Shown here: in pieces, positions 12,895-24,235 of the stretch
Layout of the letters: every line of letters starts with the position of its first letter
Position numbering within the stretch: the stretch's first letter is position 1
From: Saururus chinensis
Taxonomy: Eukaryota > Streptophyta > Magnoliopsida > Piperales > Saururaceae
Reading direction: 5' to 3'
DNA length: 64,000 nucleotides
Assembly (NCBI GenBank): GCA_035235625.1
Contig: CP141142.1
Span: 44,247,644 to 44,311,643 of the forward strand
Translations under genes and position numbers: made by a program
The notes under the pieces: generated by a model
The model's database searches: none
The model's input: only the letters and a program-made list of their open reading frames with translations
What the model was told of the DNA's origin: nothing

Positions 12895-13240
12895 TGTGTA
12901 CGATTATGAGTACGACTGTATGAGTATGAGTAAGACTGTAAGTGTATGAGTATGAGTAAGACTGTAAGCGTATGAGTATGAGCACGACTGTAAGAGTATG
13001 AGTACGATTGTGAAAATATGGTTCTGAGTAAGACAGTAAGTATGATTTTGTGCATCAGACGAGTGAGGTCGTACGAGTCTGATTGTACGAGTAAGGTCAT
13101 ACATGTATGAGTAAGCTGTATGAGTGAGCATACGATTGTACGAGTAAGGTCGTACAAGTATGCGTATGTTGTATGAGTATGCGTACGGTGGTACGAGTAA
13201 GTTGTATGACCCTGGATAAGGGTGTTTGTGTAAGTTGATT
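12895..13240 (+). repeat. Low-complexity gtatgagtaagactgta repeats
   Basis: Irregular tandem repeats of gtatgagtatgagtaagact type. The minus-strand frames here (rich in Tyr, Ser, Thr, His) are products of this repeat and not genes. Confidence 0.75.
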
Positions 13241-13244
13241 GGAT

Positions 13245-13360
13245 ATTATGATTTTGGCACGATGGTGCCTGTGGTATGATTTTGGCACGATGGTGCCTTC
13301 GGTATAATTTTGGCACGTTGATGCCTTGATATGTCTGTGGCACGATGGTGCCTTTGATAT
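13245..13360 (+). repeat. Minisatellite ttggcacgatggtgcct, about 4 copies
   Basis: Four spaced copies of the partly self-complementary motif ggcacgatggtgcc, about 30 bp apart, in the solo LTR. Confidence 0.75.
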
Positions 13361-15373
13361 GATCGTTTGTGTATGTGCACGATATGATTATGATATGCTT
13401 CTGCTTCATGTTTGAGTTGCATGACGCATGGATTTATGAACTTATGGAGTTCACCGTTTGGGATTTCCCCTACTGGGTATTTTCCTACTGAGTATGAAAA
13501 TACTCACCCTACTATTTTTAGCCCCGTTGTACGGGAGGTTTTGCAGGTTGTGCGGAGAGCTCCTGGAGATGGACGCTCGTTTCAGCGGTGGATTGATTCC
13601 CGTTGACTCAGGTATCAGCTTGACTCTCTGCGAGTTTATTTATGCCACGATCTCCTGTATTGAGTGAGATGAGACTTTAAGATGTTTTATTCTGGACTTT
13701 CGATTGGATTAGTCTGTGGACTGTTAGGGGACTTGTACTCAGGGATGCCCGGGAGAGTGATTTGTATTTAAAAGTCTATGATCATAGAAGAATTTATTCG
13801 TACGTGTGTTTTCGAGTAGCGCCTGAGGATATTTGATTTGACAGTACGATGTTTAACCGTATGATGTTTTAAATTATAAATAGGTTTTGATTTTATCGTT
13901 TTGACTCCGATTTATGGAAAGATGGAAAAAAAAAATTTCTATGAGTTTTGAGAAAAAGGGATGAAAAATCTCGGGCGTTACAGAATATTATTCTATGCTG
14001 CTAAACGTAGGTTTATATTGTTGCAGGTATGCCCTTGTTTTGGTAGCCATGTACAATATTACTGATCTCATAGGGAGGTACTTGCCTCTTATTGAACTGT
14101 TGAAAATCAAATCAAGAACTATACTCCTGTTGGCTACTCTGTCTCGCTTTTTGCTCATCCCACGCTTCTACTTCACTGCCAAATATGGAGACCAGGGATG
14201 GATGATAATGTTGGTTTCAGTTTTAGGATTGTCAAATGGCCATCTTACAGTCTATATCCTTACTGCTGCACCTCAAGGTCAAGGATACAAGGTTTGTTTA
14301 TAAGGAGTATATTCCGTAGTAAAAACTATATTAATTTTAATTAAAATTACAAGAAAAAAAACATGTTTTCAGTGGAAGCTGAGAATTGAAATTTCTAGAG
14401 TGTTTCTTGTAAATACATTAGGCTTATATATTGATTGTTTTTCCCAGGGACCTGAACAAAATGCACTTGGAAACATTCTAATTTCGTTCCTTCTAGGAGG
14501 CATATTCTCAGGAGTTACACTTGACTGGCTGTGGCTTATAGGGAAAAGGTGGTGAACTTCTTCAAGGTGTTTCTATTAATGTATAGCTAATAAGCATTCA
14601 TTATTATCTTGATACTAGACCGTTTTTTTCAGATAAAGTTTCTTATTTCACAACAATAAGAAATGCTATTCTGCTGTTATAACCAATCTAATATTAAGAG
14701 CAATGTTCTTGTACCACCATACTTTTCTGGAACGATTTGTGGCCTCCCCCGGTAGGACGTTTCATTGCCAATGCATATCATACTTATCTGAAATGCATTT
14801 TTTTTAAAAGTCAGGCAAACACTGCCCTGAAAGCAATGTGAGACTTAACTTCAAAGGGATACGACTTTCATACTATTGCCTTCACGTAAGGCCTACATCA
14901 AATGGATATCAAAGAAACTGTTGTTTCTCTAGTCAGGCTACTCCCTATAAAGTCATGTTAGACCTGCATTAAAATGGGTACTACTGTAACGACATGCAAT
15001 TTTATAAAGATTTGAAAAATTAAACTTTTGGGCCATAAGCAAATTTTGGGCTAGTTATTATTTTATGTAAATTTGAACTATTTTGAGACCAATTCATTTG
15101 AATGATGAGCTTTTAAGGTTTTTGGTAAAGCTCATAGAGACAAACGTCTTGAGCCCGATAACGTGTAAATCAGATATTCGGATTATATGCTATTACTTCG
15201 AGAAGTGTGTTGTGGGTTGACTTTACTTTAAAGTTATGAGATAACATGTCCTTATGTGGTCTTGTTTCATATGACTTGTTGATACGGACCCAACAGTATA
15301 AAAAACACTTGAATTCTAGTTCGCGGTAGGGATATATGATTGTTTAAAATTAGACCCCCCCAATAAGAAGGGA

Positions 15374-15589
15374 AGAGTTTTTCTTGTTCTCACTAATAAC
15401 GAGCCCAATATATGTTACACATAGATATCGTTCATTTAGAATATCAACGGTGCACACGCTAGTGCATTTTAGTGTTAATATATTTTACTAATGTGCACCA
15501 ATGTGTGCGTCGTTGATCTTAAATATCAATGTTTTCCATGTGTAGCTTATGTTGGGCTCATTGTCAAAGGGGAACATTAAAAACTCTTT
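15374..15589. mobile_element. MITE family M, copy in unit B
   Basis: Same terminal inverted repeats and core as 6925-7138, at the same place in the duplicated unit. It was therefore present before the duplication. Confidence 0.6.
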
Positions 15590-15779
15590 ATATAAATAGG
15601 AGGTGGGTTTCACACTCATTTCACGCATTTCCCTCTTTCTCTCTTGATTTTTACCTATCTTCTTACCCTTATGTTCTCTGTTTTGAAGTCATTTCTAATC
15701 CAATTAAAGTCATTTAAAGATAAACTTAACTAAATTAAGGGTGCTCTACATCGTGAGAAAATTTATTTCTTGAGAAAAC

Positions 15780-16030
15780 CTTTATAGAAAGGAAAAAATT
15801 CATAGATAAGGGGAGGTTTTGTTCGCCACATTCGTTCCCGTAAAAAAAGAATATCCCAAAATAAGAGGAGGTTTTGTATGCGGCCTTCGTGTTGCAAAGA
15901 GAAAAATATCCCTAAGTAAGGGGAGGTTCTGTTAACTGTCTTAGGGTTACAAAGAGAGAAACAATTCAGGTAAGGCCAGGTTTTACCTGTCGCCTTTGGG
16001 CAGTTAAAAGATAAATGTCTAAGGGGTAGC
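15780..16030 (+). repeat. Degenerate tandem array, about 60-bp unit (B1)
   Basis: Counterpart of 7290-7575 in unit B. The second array is absent because the unit ends at 16746. Confidence 0.6.
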
Positions 16031-17307
16031 GTCAGGGAATTTTCATGTATTTTTCTTAATTTTTTTGACATTTCCATATTTTTTTGGGTTTATTTGATGG
16101 AAAAAAACATGGTTAGGGTTTTTGGTAAATAAGGGTATTGAATTAGGGGACCACCTAGGGTGACTTGGTGTAGGAATAGTTGCCAATGTTACATACCATA
16201 CTCTACTCCTATTAGGATAAGTTAAGGCTTCTCTTTTCCCCACCTATTTAAACCCTCTTCCTAACCTTAGCCTCCATTTTCCTTCTAAAAACTCTTCGAA
16301 AAACCATTAAAGCTAAGAGCTTGGAGGTTCCAGTGACCAGAAGAGGGAGTTCATCGCTGACAAAGGAGGTGAGGGGAAGGAGCGCACACGAGGACATTGC
16401 CGGGATTGAGGTAGGATCCTTGTTTATAAAGTTCGTTTGTGAGAATTTGTACTAAGATTAGATCATTAGTTATTCCATGCAATTATTGTAAAGGACCCAT
16501 CGACATTGACGCCGACACCCTCTCACTAATGGTTGTCCAGCTCTATTGAAAAAAGAAGAAGGGAAAACCAGGTTATACCGAACCATGGGCAAATGTATAA
16601 GGCATGAGATTTTGCCTATCAAAAATTTCATTGCCTCTGACTGGAGGACATTAAGACGAGCTCTGATTGGCAATATAAATCATAATGGGTTGGCTGGAAA
16701 TAAGTGATGTTAGGCAAGGAGGCGACTGTCGTCTTCAACCTAGAACAAAATTAAACAAAATTAAGCTATTAATATAGAATAAAAATTTCTGCCAAACAGA
16801 GCTAATAATTTAAGACAAAATAAATATATAAAAATTGATATTTTTATTCTATTTTATTTATTTTAAAACCTTACTTGAGCTTTTCATTAGGCATAAAAGG
16901 GTGAGTCTTACCTAATAATAGGGAAATTTACTTTTTTAATCTAATCTAATCAAATGATGAAGTATGGTTTTAATATAAAAAAAATAAAGTAAAAATATTA
17001 TTTTCTTAATAATATCTTGACTTAATTGGTATGACCAATAAGAGTATTTTAAGAGTCCTCTATCTTTATAATCAAATCTTTCCTTCTTCATCAATAGGCC
17101 CATTCTATCTCATCAACAAAAAAAATAATCCTAAGGACGAAGAGGCTACTACCCCATTTAACTAACCTACCCCACCTGTATAGATGGTAAATACACATGG
17201 GGTCAGTTAAAAAGGGCGAGTGGTCGTGGGCGGGCTAAAACAGACTTTTCATTTAACTTCCAAACGTGACATAAAAAATTGGCGCACTCCAAAATTAACA
17301 TGGGTAA

Positions 17308-17973
17308 TGTCACAAGGACCGAAATTCGCTATGATTTCACACGCCTTGTGCTGCCTGACTGCCCTCGGCAATCAGCAGCCTTCTCACTCTATTCGCGCAC
17401 ACACGATCACAAGGAAATGCACGCACGCTATAAAGAATAGCAAAAGTGAAGGGAAAAAGGCCCAACCTGAAATAACCCTTTCGCATTTGATGTTACACAA
17501 GCACTTGGTTTGAATCTTAGTGCCAAAACCCAAACCCACTTGCACTCTTCTCGTCCCTCTCTTCATCCTCTCTTTTACAATGTATTCCCCACCCTTTTAT
17601 GCCCGTTGGTCGCAGCCAAGCGGTTACAACATGACCCCCATGACTCAGCCGACTAGTTCGTACATAACTGTCCGTAACCGTCTTGCGGTTATGCACGAGA
17701 GTGTGTAGCAACTGCTCGGGTAGTGGGCAGCAACCGTCAATTACTACTCCCATGTTCTTCGCCATGATGCACTCGGGTCTTAGTGGGGATCGTGCTGGTC
17801 GGTTATGCAACCGCCAGTCTTGGCACATCGCCCATGTGCCAATGAGAAGGAGAAGACATGGCCACGCCCTTAGCATGCCCTCCATGCGCCCTCCATACCT
17901 TTGCATGTGCGCTAGGCTACTTCGTTGTCCGTGCATGAGTTCCTCCCGTATACCACGAACCAAGGGTGTAACA
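17308..17973 (-). repeat. 3' LTR of the TR-GAG element
   Basis: 666 bp. On the minus strand it starts TGTTACACCCTTGG and ends GGTCCTTGTGACA. A TATA-like cataaaag lies at 17594-17603. Confidence 0.85.
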
Positions 17974-17986
17974 GACCCTCCCCGGC
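17974..17986 (-). promoter_or_regulatory. Polypurine tract of the TR-GAG element
   Basis: On the minus strand, gccggggagggtc directly precedes the 3' LTR TGTTACA. This is the expected position of the plus-strand primer. Confidence 0.65.
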
Positions 17987-18262
17987 TAAAACCGTCGACG
18001 TCCTCATTGAATCCCGTACTTCCCAGGTGCCTTGATTGAAAAGTTTGACTTCTTGTAGCCAACTCCTCCCATCACACCACGGCTAAGTGAAAACCTTATA
18101 CTTCTCAGGTGCCCCAATTGAAAAGCTTGGCCTCTCGTCGCCAACTCTCCCTATCACACCATGACCAAGTAATAATTTTATCCAAAGACTCCTCCTTGCC
18201 CCACTTGACTGCTCTGATTAGCTAAGTCCTTGGGAGAACCGATCCCCCAAGTGCGAGTCTCC

Positions 18263-19480
18263 TCAATGATCCGCATCAACCCCCTCTCCCGAGGACTCCA
18301 ACACTTGAATGCACCCCAAACATTGCAAAGGCACCAACCGAACTAAGTCCTCATGGTCTGACTCAGCTTGATCCTCTTCCGCAGCAACTAACGCATTCAA
18401 CCTTTCTCTCTTCGGACATTCCTTGGCACGGTGTGTCCCGTTGCATAGGAAACAACCACCACCTTTGTTCGGCCTACCTGGCTGTTCACTGCCCTTGTCC
18501 TTGCCACCGTTACCACCCTTTATGCCGCTTGTGTTTGCTGACTTGTTGCTCTGTTTCCCATGCCCGACAAAATTCTCCTTGAAATCTGCCAAACTGTTAG
18601 CCGCTGCAATGGCTGCGGGAAGATCCTTTACTTCCCTTCTACGCAACTCGTTTTGTGCCTATGTTTGCAAGCCCGACATGAAGTAGAACAACTTGTCATC
18701 CTTCGACATGTTAGTCACTCCTAGCATAAGTGACTGAAATTCCTTCACATAGTCCCGAACTGCCCCCATATGTTTGAGCTTTCACAACGCCTCTCTTGCC
18801 AGCCAAGTAACATTTTTGGGAAGAAACTGCTCCTACAACTCCTTTTTGAACGTGTGCCATGCTTCAATCCTTGGTTGACTTGGTACTACATCATCGTCCA
18901 ACCGTGTCCGCCACTAAAGCTTTGCGTCTCCCTCCAGATACATCACAACCACCAAGACTTTTTCCTCCTCTGGAGTATGGATCAGCTTGAAATAGCTTTC
19001 CATATCCCAAAGATAGTTGCTAATCTCCTTGGCACCTTGCATTCCCGAGTACGCCTTCGGCTCGGGCACCTTTGTCTTCTTCAACATTTGTTGAGATGTC
19101 CCTTTGCCCCCATCTCGTAGAGCGGTGTTGATGACTGCCCTCTTCAGCATCAATACTTCGTCCATCAGCTCCTTGAATTTTGCAGCCGCATCATCTGCAA
19201 CTTGATTCATTCGCTGCCTGAGGAAGTCCGTCGTTTCAGCCATCTCAGAGGACAACGACGTGATCCAAGCTGCCTCTTCAGCCGAACTACCTTTCGGAGA
19301 CTCGACCAGATGGGGAGCAACCTCTAGAATGGACACACGCTGGTCGAACGCCCCCAAACGCTCCTGAATTTCATGCAAGGAGGTTTGGACTTCAGCCAGC
19401 GTCCCATTCCCCGTAGACATCGCATCCACCTTCGCCTCAAGTTCCGAGACACAAGCTAGTATTGAGCCTACCATCGACAA
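18263..19480 (-). pseudogene. gag of the TR-GAG element, four in-frame stops
   Basis: A single frame of about 406 codons from ATG at 19480 to a stop at 18263. It has an N-terminal coiled region, a retrotransposon gag domain (AKEISNYLWDMESYFKLI, then EEEKVLVVVMYLEGDAKL) and a C-terminal zinc knuckle CFLCNGTHRAKECPK (C-x2-C-x3-H-x4-C, a spacing seen in plant gypsy gags). In-frame stops occur at 18914-18916, 18833-18835, 18782-18784 and 18659-18661, with no frameshift. The capsid-like protein would package element RNA in the cytoplasm, but this copy can no longer encode it whole. Confidence 0.85.
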
Positions 19481-19582
19481 GCAAACTCTCCGCCTTCAGC
19501 AACCCGCCAAGTCTTTAGGACCTTGGTAAAATCCTTAAGCTTTCTTGAATCGAGCCTGTCCAAGAGTTGTACCCACTAGTGC

Positions 19583-19600
19583 TTCTGCTTTGATACCAAC
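19583..19600 (-). promoter_or_regulatory. tRNA-iMet primer binding site of the TR-GAG element
   Basis: On the minus strand ttggtatcaaagcagaag starts at the inner edge of the 5' LTR. It matches the standard TGGTATCAGAGC site at all but one base. Confidence 0.8.
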
Positions 19601-20253
19601 TCTCACAAGGCCCGAAATTCGCTATGATTTCACACGCCTTGTGCGGCCTGACTGCCCTCGGCAATCAGCAGCCTTCTCACTCTATTAGCGCATACACCAT
19701 CACAAGGAAATGCACGCACGCTATAAAGAATAGCAAAAGTGAAGGGAAAAAGGCCCAACCTAAAATAACCCTTTCGCACTTGATGTTACACAAGCACTTG
19801 GTTTGAATCTTAGTGCCAAAACCCAAACCCACTTGCACTCTTCTCGTCCCACTCTTCATCCTCTCTTTTACAATGTATTCCCCACCCTTTTATACCCGCT
19901 GGTCGCAGCCAAGCGGTTACAACATGACCCCGATGACTCAGCCCACTAGTTCGTACATAACTATCTGTAACCGTCTTGCGGTTATGCACGAGAGTGTGCA
20001 GCAACTCGGGTAGTGGGCAACAACCGTCAATTACTACTCTCATGTTCTTCGTCATGGTGTACTAGGGTCTTAGTAAGGATCGTGCTGGTCGGTTATGCAA
20101 CCGTCAGGCTTGGCACATCGCCCATGTGCCAATGAGAAGGAGAAGATATGGCCACTCCCTTAGCATGCCCTCCACGCGCCCTTCATACCTTTGCATATGC
20201 GTTAGGCTACTTTTGTCATCCGCGCACGTAAACCACGAACCAAGGATGTAACA
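19601..20253 (-). repeat. 5' LTR of the TR-GAG element
   Basis: 653 bp, on the minus strand starting TGTTACATCCTTGG. It differs from the other LTR by scattered substitutions and small indels, which dates the insertion as not very recent. Confidence 0.85.
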
Positions 20254-20996
20254 GGTAAATAGTAGCCTGCCACCACCGTTACGTAGTTGGACGGGCATGC
20301 GGCCCCCGCACTGCGCAGAAGATACATACGTTGGTAGCCGTGAATCCTGAAAGCAGCATCTTCATCTTGAACTTCGACAGTCCGGTTTAAAACTATCCGA
20401 TACAATGCTGGCACCATCTTTGCCCCAGATTCCAAGTGAGCAAAGTAGCGTGATGATTTCGACTCAATAAACAAGCAGATTCGGCCCCGGAATCTTGCCT
20501 TTTCAGTTGCGCTTTTCACCGCACTCCGCTTGTCAAAGGTCTTTCGTTTTGTTCCTTCCGCTTGGCGTCAATCGTCTCCGCCTTGTATTCTTCCTCCCCA
20601 CCTCACTCTTCTTGGGTTCTCTGAGTCCATTTACTTCTTCAGTTCACACTCTCAAGTCTTCTCTCCCTTTTAAATATCTGAAGCGAAACTCTGTTCCTGT
20701 CCGTCCTCGGTCCTTCTCTGGTAGTGTGTCTCGGGTTGCTTGTACGATGATTTGGTGATTGACCCAATGTTCATGCATGTGCAAAACGAGCATTTAGATC
20801 AATCGCAGTGTAGCCCATGTTTTTTTATGCGTGTTTCTTTCATGTGCAAGCTAACATATTTGTTCCGAGGGGAAAGATTCAACTCATGGTGCTTTGGTTC
20901 GAATGATTAGCTTTTATGTTTTAAGAGGAGTGATTGTTTGCCTATATGCTAAGCTGGTTGTTTTTGTTATCACAGAATTGAGTGCTGGGAGCCGCC

Positions 20997-23654
20997 ATGG
21001 CCGTTGACTATGAAGTTGGAGATCCTGTTCCCTCTGAGGTTAGTGTGACTTCGATTAAGTGTCCTGTTTGTCGCATAAATTATTTCCGCCCTGCTTTTGA
21101 TTGAAAAAATTGCTAAGATTGGATTTTTTTTGTTTGGATTAACAGGGGAAGTTCAAAGCTTTGGTAATATGTTGGTTATTGGGTAATGGCTCCTTGTTTA
21201 CGTGGAATAGCATGCTCAACATAGAAGATTATTATGGCAACTTGTTCCCGGTAAATGAATATTTTCCCTTCTCTGTGGTGGAGTCCTGGCTTTCTTTTTG
21301 CTGATTTCATTTGGTCTGCACTTAATTCTTTGGAATCTGTTCATCGAGAACTTTCATCTTCTACATTTTGATGATATAAGGATACGATTTTAATTTCTTT
21401 TATAATTAATGGGGCTGTTCCGGCCTTGATGCAGCACCTGATAATTTTAATCGGTGCAACCAGGTAACGAATGTTCTATTTTACATTATATTCCTGCATC
21501 TAGAAATGCCCTTTATCCTCCTTATTATCACGTTGCTGATAATTGTTGCACTATTGATTTAATTAACTTGTGTTATTTTTCTTTGCTCTGTTCTTTCTGC
21601 AGAAGTACCATCCTGCAAGAGTGCTAACTCTAGTGTATCAACCCTTTGCGCTAGGAACAGTTACCCTACTAGCTTATCACGAAGCCAAAATTAACACCCG
21701 ACGAAGGAATCTAACTGGATATATCCTATTTTTCATAAGTTCTCTTCTAGTTCTTGTTGTGAGTACTCTTTTTGTATACGCATACTCTTTTGGTAGAGAC
21801 TCTTACATGTTTTTTAATTCTCCTGTCATTGCATGTCCATCACATTTTCAGTTGGATTTAGCAACATCCGGAAAAGGAGGGATTGGTGCCTTTATTGGTA
21901 TTTGCGTCCTTAGTGCTTCATTTGGACTTGCAGATGGTCACGTTCAAGGGGGAATGAATCTCTCTTTTATGAATCCTGAGTTTATGCAGGTTAATTCTTT
22001 GAGAGCTTGTTGGTCTGAACTTTTTTTCTTTTTTCATTCCATTCTCTTATTTTAAATTGAAGAACTTACCGTTAAACATTTGTGATTTCCTTGGATTAAA
22101 TTTAACTGCTACAGTCGTTTTTGGCTGGTTTGGCTGCATCTGGGGCCCTAACTTCTGCCTTGAGGTTGATCACAAAAGCAGTCTTCGAGAAATCTAGCAA
22201 TGGTCTTCGAAAAGGAGCATGTAAGCAGATAAATTTACAACCAGTGATGCTATTTTTTTTAAAATTAATGTTTATCCTTGATGTCTTATTGCAGTGATGT
22301 TCTTTGCAATCTCGGCTGCTTTTGAGCTCTTATGTGTGCTTCTTTATGCATCTTCTTCCCAAAATTACCAATTGTGAGGTACTATCGGTCAAAGGCAGCT
22401 GCCGAAGGATCCAAGACTGTAGCAGCAGATCTTGCTGCTGCTGGTGTTAAGGTGCATCTAAACCCTAGTCTAAATGCCACTATAGTGGTAATACATCTTA
22501 TTATATTGTGAATTGTATGTTCAAATTTGTTGATTTTGAGGTTTAGTTTATTTCCTGAGAGTGAATTTCAAGTTTTGTGTATTATTTAACCAGTCAAAAA
22601 ATGGTTGCCTTCATTACGTATTTGAATAAAGTTTAATACCGTGATAACTAGATATTATATTTAAATCAATCTCATTTAAAAAATTGAAGACCCAAGATTA
22701 TTTCTTTTAGGTTGAAGATGATCAAAAGCAAGTAGACCGTTTGAGCAACAGCCAGTTGATAAAGTCGAACATTGACTATGCAATTAGCATCTATCTAATA
22801 TATGTGGTGACCTTATCTTTCTTCCCTGGGTTTGTGTTTGAAAATACTGGATCTCACGGCCTTGGTTCATGGTAAGGTCTCAGATGCACTAAATATGAAA
22901 TTTTTTGGCTCTTACAGTGTGACAGTTCTAAGCAAACAATGTTTGTCATTTTCTCTGTCACGTCTAACAAGCAGGGTGCGAAAATATACCCTTCAAAAGA
23001 GAACACAACACTTCTTATGTAGTATTTGTAGACATGTATAATGCTGAATTATATGGATTCCTCAGGTAGAATACATGGGTAGGAATATTATTCTATGCTG
23101 CTAAACGTAGGTTTATATTGTTGCAGGTATGCCCTTGTTTTGGGAGCCATGTACAATATTACTGATCTCTTAGGGAGGTACTTGCCGCTTATTGTACTGT
23201 TGAAAATAAAATCGAGAACTATACTCCTGTTGGCTACTCTGTCTCGCTTTTTGCTCATCCCATGCTTCTACTTCACTGCCAAATATGGAGACCAGGGATG
23301 GATGATAATGTTGGTTTCAGTTTTAGGATTGTCAAATGGCCATCTTACAGTCTGTATCCGTACTGCTGCACCTCAAGGTCAAGGATACAAGGTTTGTTTA
23401 TAAATTGTATATCGCGTAGTAAAAACTATATTAATTTTAATTAAAATTACATGAAAAAAACATGTTTTCAGTGGAAGCTGAGAATTGAAATTTCTGGAGT
23501 GTTTCTTGTAAATACATTAGGCTTATATATTGATTGTTTTTCCCAGGGACCTGAACAAAATGCACTTGGAAACATTCTAATTTCGTTCCTTCTAGGAGGC
23601 ATATTCTCAGGAGTTACACTTGACTGGCTGTGGCTTATAGGGAAAGGGTGGTGA
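20997..23654 (+). pseudogene. ENT: ENT copy C, full set of exons with a frameshift in exon 6
   Basis: Exons at 20997-21038, 21146-21250, 21603-21758, 21852-21989, 22115-22220, 22295-22451, 22711-22871, 23127-23391 and 23547-23654 match copy A with all splice sites kept. Exon 6 is 157 bp instead of 158: one base is missing just after gcat at about 22351, and the shifted frame meets TGA at 22375-22377, about 195 codons in. Exon 4 has a harmless 6-bp deletion. Exon 2 has three codon changes relative to copy A (including T to N after FTWNSML and L to P at its end). Unless the missing base is an assembly error, the product would lack more than half of the membrane domain. Confidence 0.88.
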
Positions 23655-23689
23655 ACTTCTTCAAGGTGTTTCTATTAATGTATAGCTAG

Positions 23690-23814
23690 TGCATGTTAGT
23701 GTCAATATATTTTACTAATGTGAACGGGTGTGTGCGCTGCTGATCGTAAATATTAACGCTTCCCATGTGTAGCTTATGTTGGGCTCATTGTCAAAAGGGA
23801 ACAATAAAAACTCT
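23690..23814. mobile_element. MITE family M, truncated copy in unit C
   Basis: Only the right part of the MITE remains. A deletion joins the sequence just after ENT exon 9 (tatagcta) to the MITE core (gtgcatgttag). Confidence 0.55.
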
Positions 23815-23999
23815 TTATATAAATAGGAGGCGGGTTTTACACCCATTTCATGCATTTGCCTCTCTCTCTCTCTTGATTTTTACCTAGCTTCTAACCGTTA
23901 TGTTCTCTATTTTGAAGTCTTTTCTAATCCAATTAAAGTCATTTAAAGGTAAATTTAACTAAAGTAAGGGTGCTCTACATCGGGAGAGAATCTATTTCT

Positions 24000-24235
24000 T
24001 AATAAAACATTTACAGAAAGGAAAAAATTCATGAATAAGGGGAGGTTTTGTTTGCCACATTCGTTCCCGCAAAAAAAGAATATCTCCAAATAAAAGGAGA
24101 TTTTGTATGCGGTATTCGTGTTACAAAGAGAAAAATATCCCTGTATAAGGAGAGGTTTTATCAACTATCTAAGGGCTGCAAAGAGAGAAACATTTCAGGT
24201 AAGGGTAGGTTTTGTTTGCCGCTAAACGTCTAAGG
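24000..24235 (+). repeat. Degenerate tandem array, about 60-bp unit (C1)
   Basis: Counterpart of 7290-7575, with fewer or shorter units. Confidence 0.6.

Larger units (their letters stand above)
9427..13982 (+). mobile_element. Solo LTR of a Ty3/gypsy-type element, 4556 bp, in ENT-B intron 7
   Basis: Begins TGTAAGGTCCC and ends GGGCGTTACA, flanked on both sides by the direct repeat gaata (9422-9426 and 13983-13987). Removing it restores the intron 7 sequence seen in copies A and C. There is no PBS, polypurine tract or coding domain, and no second LTR, so it is best read as a solo LTR left by recombination between the LTRs of a full element. The 5' third (about 9990-11060) is GC-rich and the 3' half is packed with minisatellites, as in the very long LTRs of Tekay/Del-like lineages. 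Lineage assignment is inference. Confidence 0.8.
9182..14555 (+). pseudogene. ENT: Truncated ENT copy B (end of exon 7, exons 8 and 9)
   Basis: Only the last 30 bases of exon 7 (9182-9211), exon 8 (14027-14291) and exon 9 (14448-14555) remain. Exons 8 and 9 are still open and match copy A closely (GRYLP, GDQGWMIML, GPEQNALG, WLWLIGKRW). Everything 5' of the middle of exon 7 is missing and intron 7 contains a 4.56-kb solo LTR, so no functional transporter can be made. The fusion point has a 3-base AGA shared with the array end in unit C. Confidence 0.9.
9181..16746 (+). repeat. Segmental duplication unit B, truncated
   Basis: It begins abruptly inside ENT exon 7 (matching about 5287 of unit A) and ends after a segment matching about 8254 of unit A, where it is joined to sequence matching about 1973, the start of unit C. 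It carries ENT exons 8-9, MITE copy 2 and one tandem array. It is enlarged by the 4556-bp LTR insertion. Confidence 0.8.
17308..20253 (-). mobile_element. Small gag-only LTR retrotransposon (TR-GAG type), 2946 bp
   Basis: Flanked by the perfect 5-bp duplication ggtaa (17303-17307 and 20254-20258). Two LTRs, 17308-17973 and 19601-20253, are highly similar and read TGTTACA...TGACA on the minus strand. Internal DNA is only about 1.63 kb. It has a primer binding site complementary to initiator-Met tRNA, a gag frame and a polypurine tract, but no protease, reverse transcriptase, RNase H or integrase. This matches the described plant class of terminal-repeat retrotransposons with GAG domain, which depend on a partner element for movement. 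Insertion is about 740 bp upstream of the ATG of ENT copy C. Confidence 0.85.

Noticed and set aside
11463..13409. Several minus-strand frames of 100-176 codons
   Set aside because: They read through the minisatellites of the solo LTR and have low-complexity Tyr/Ser/Thr/His composition; not genes.
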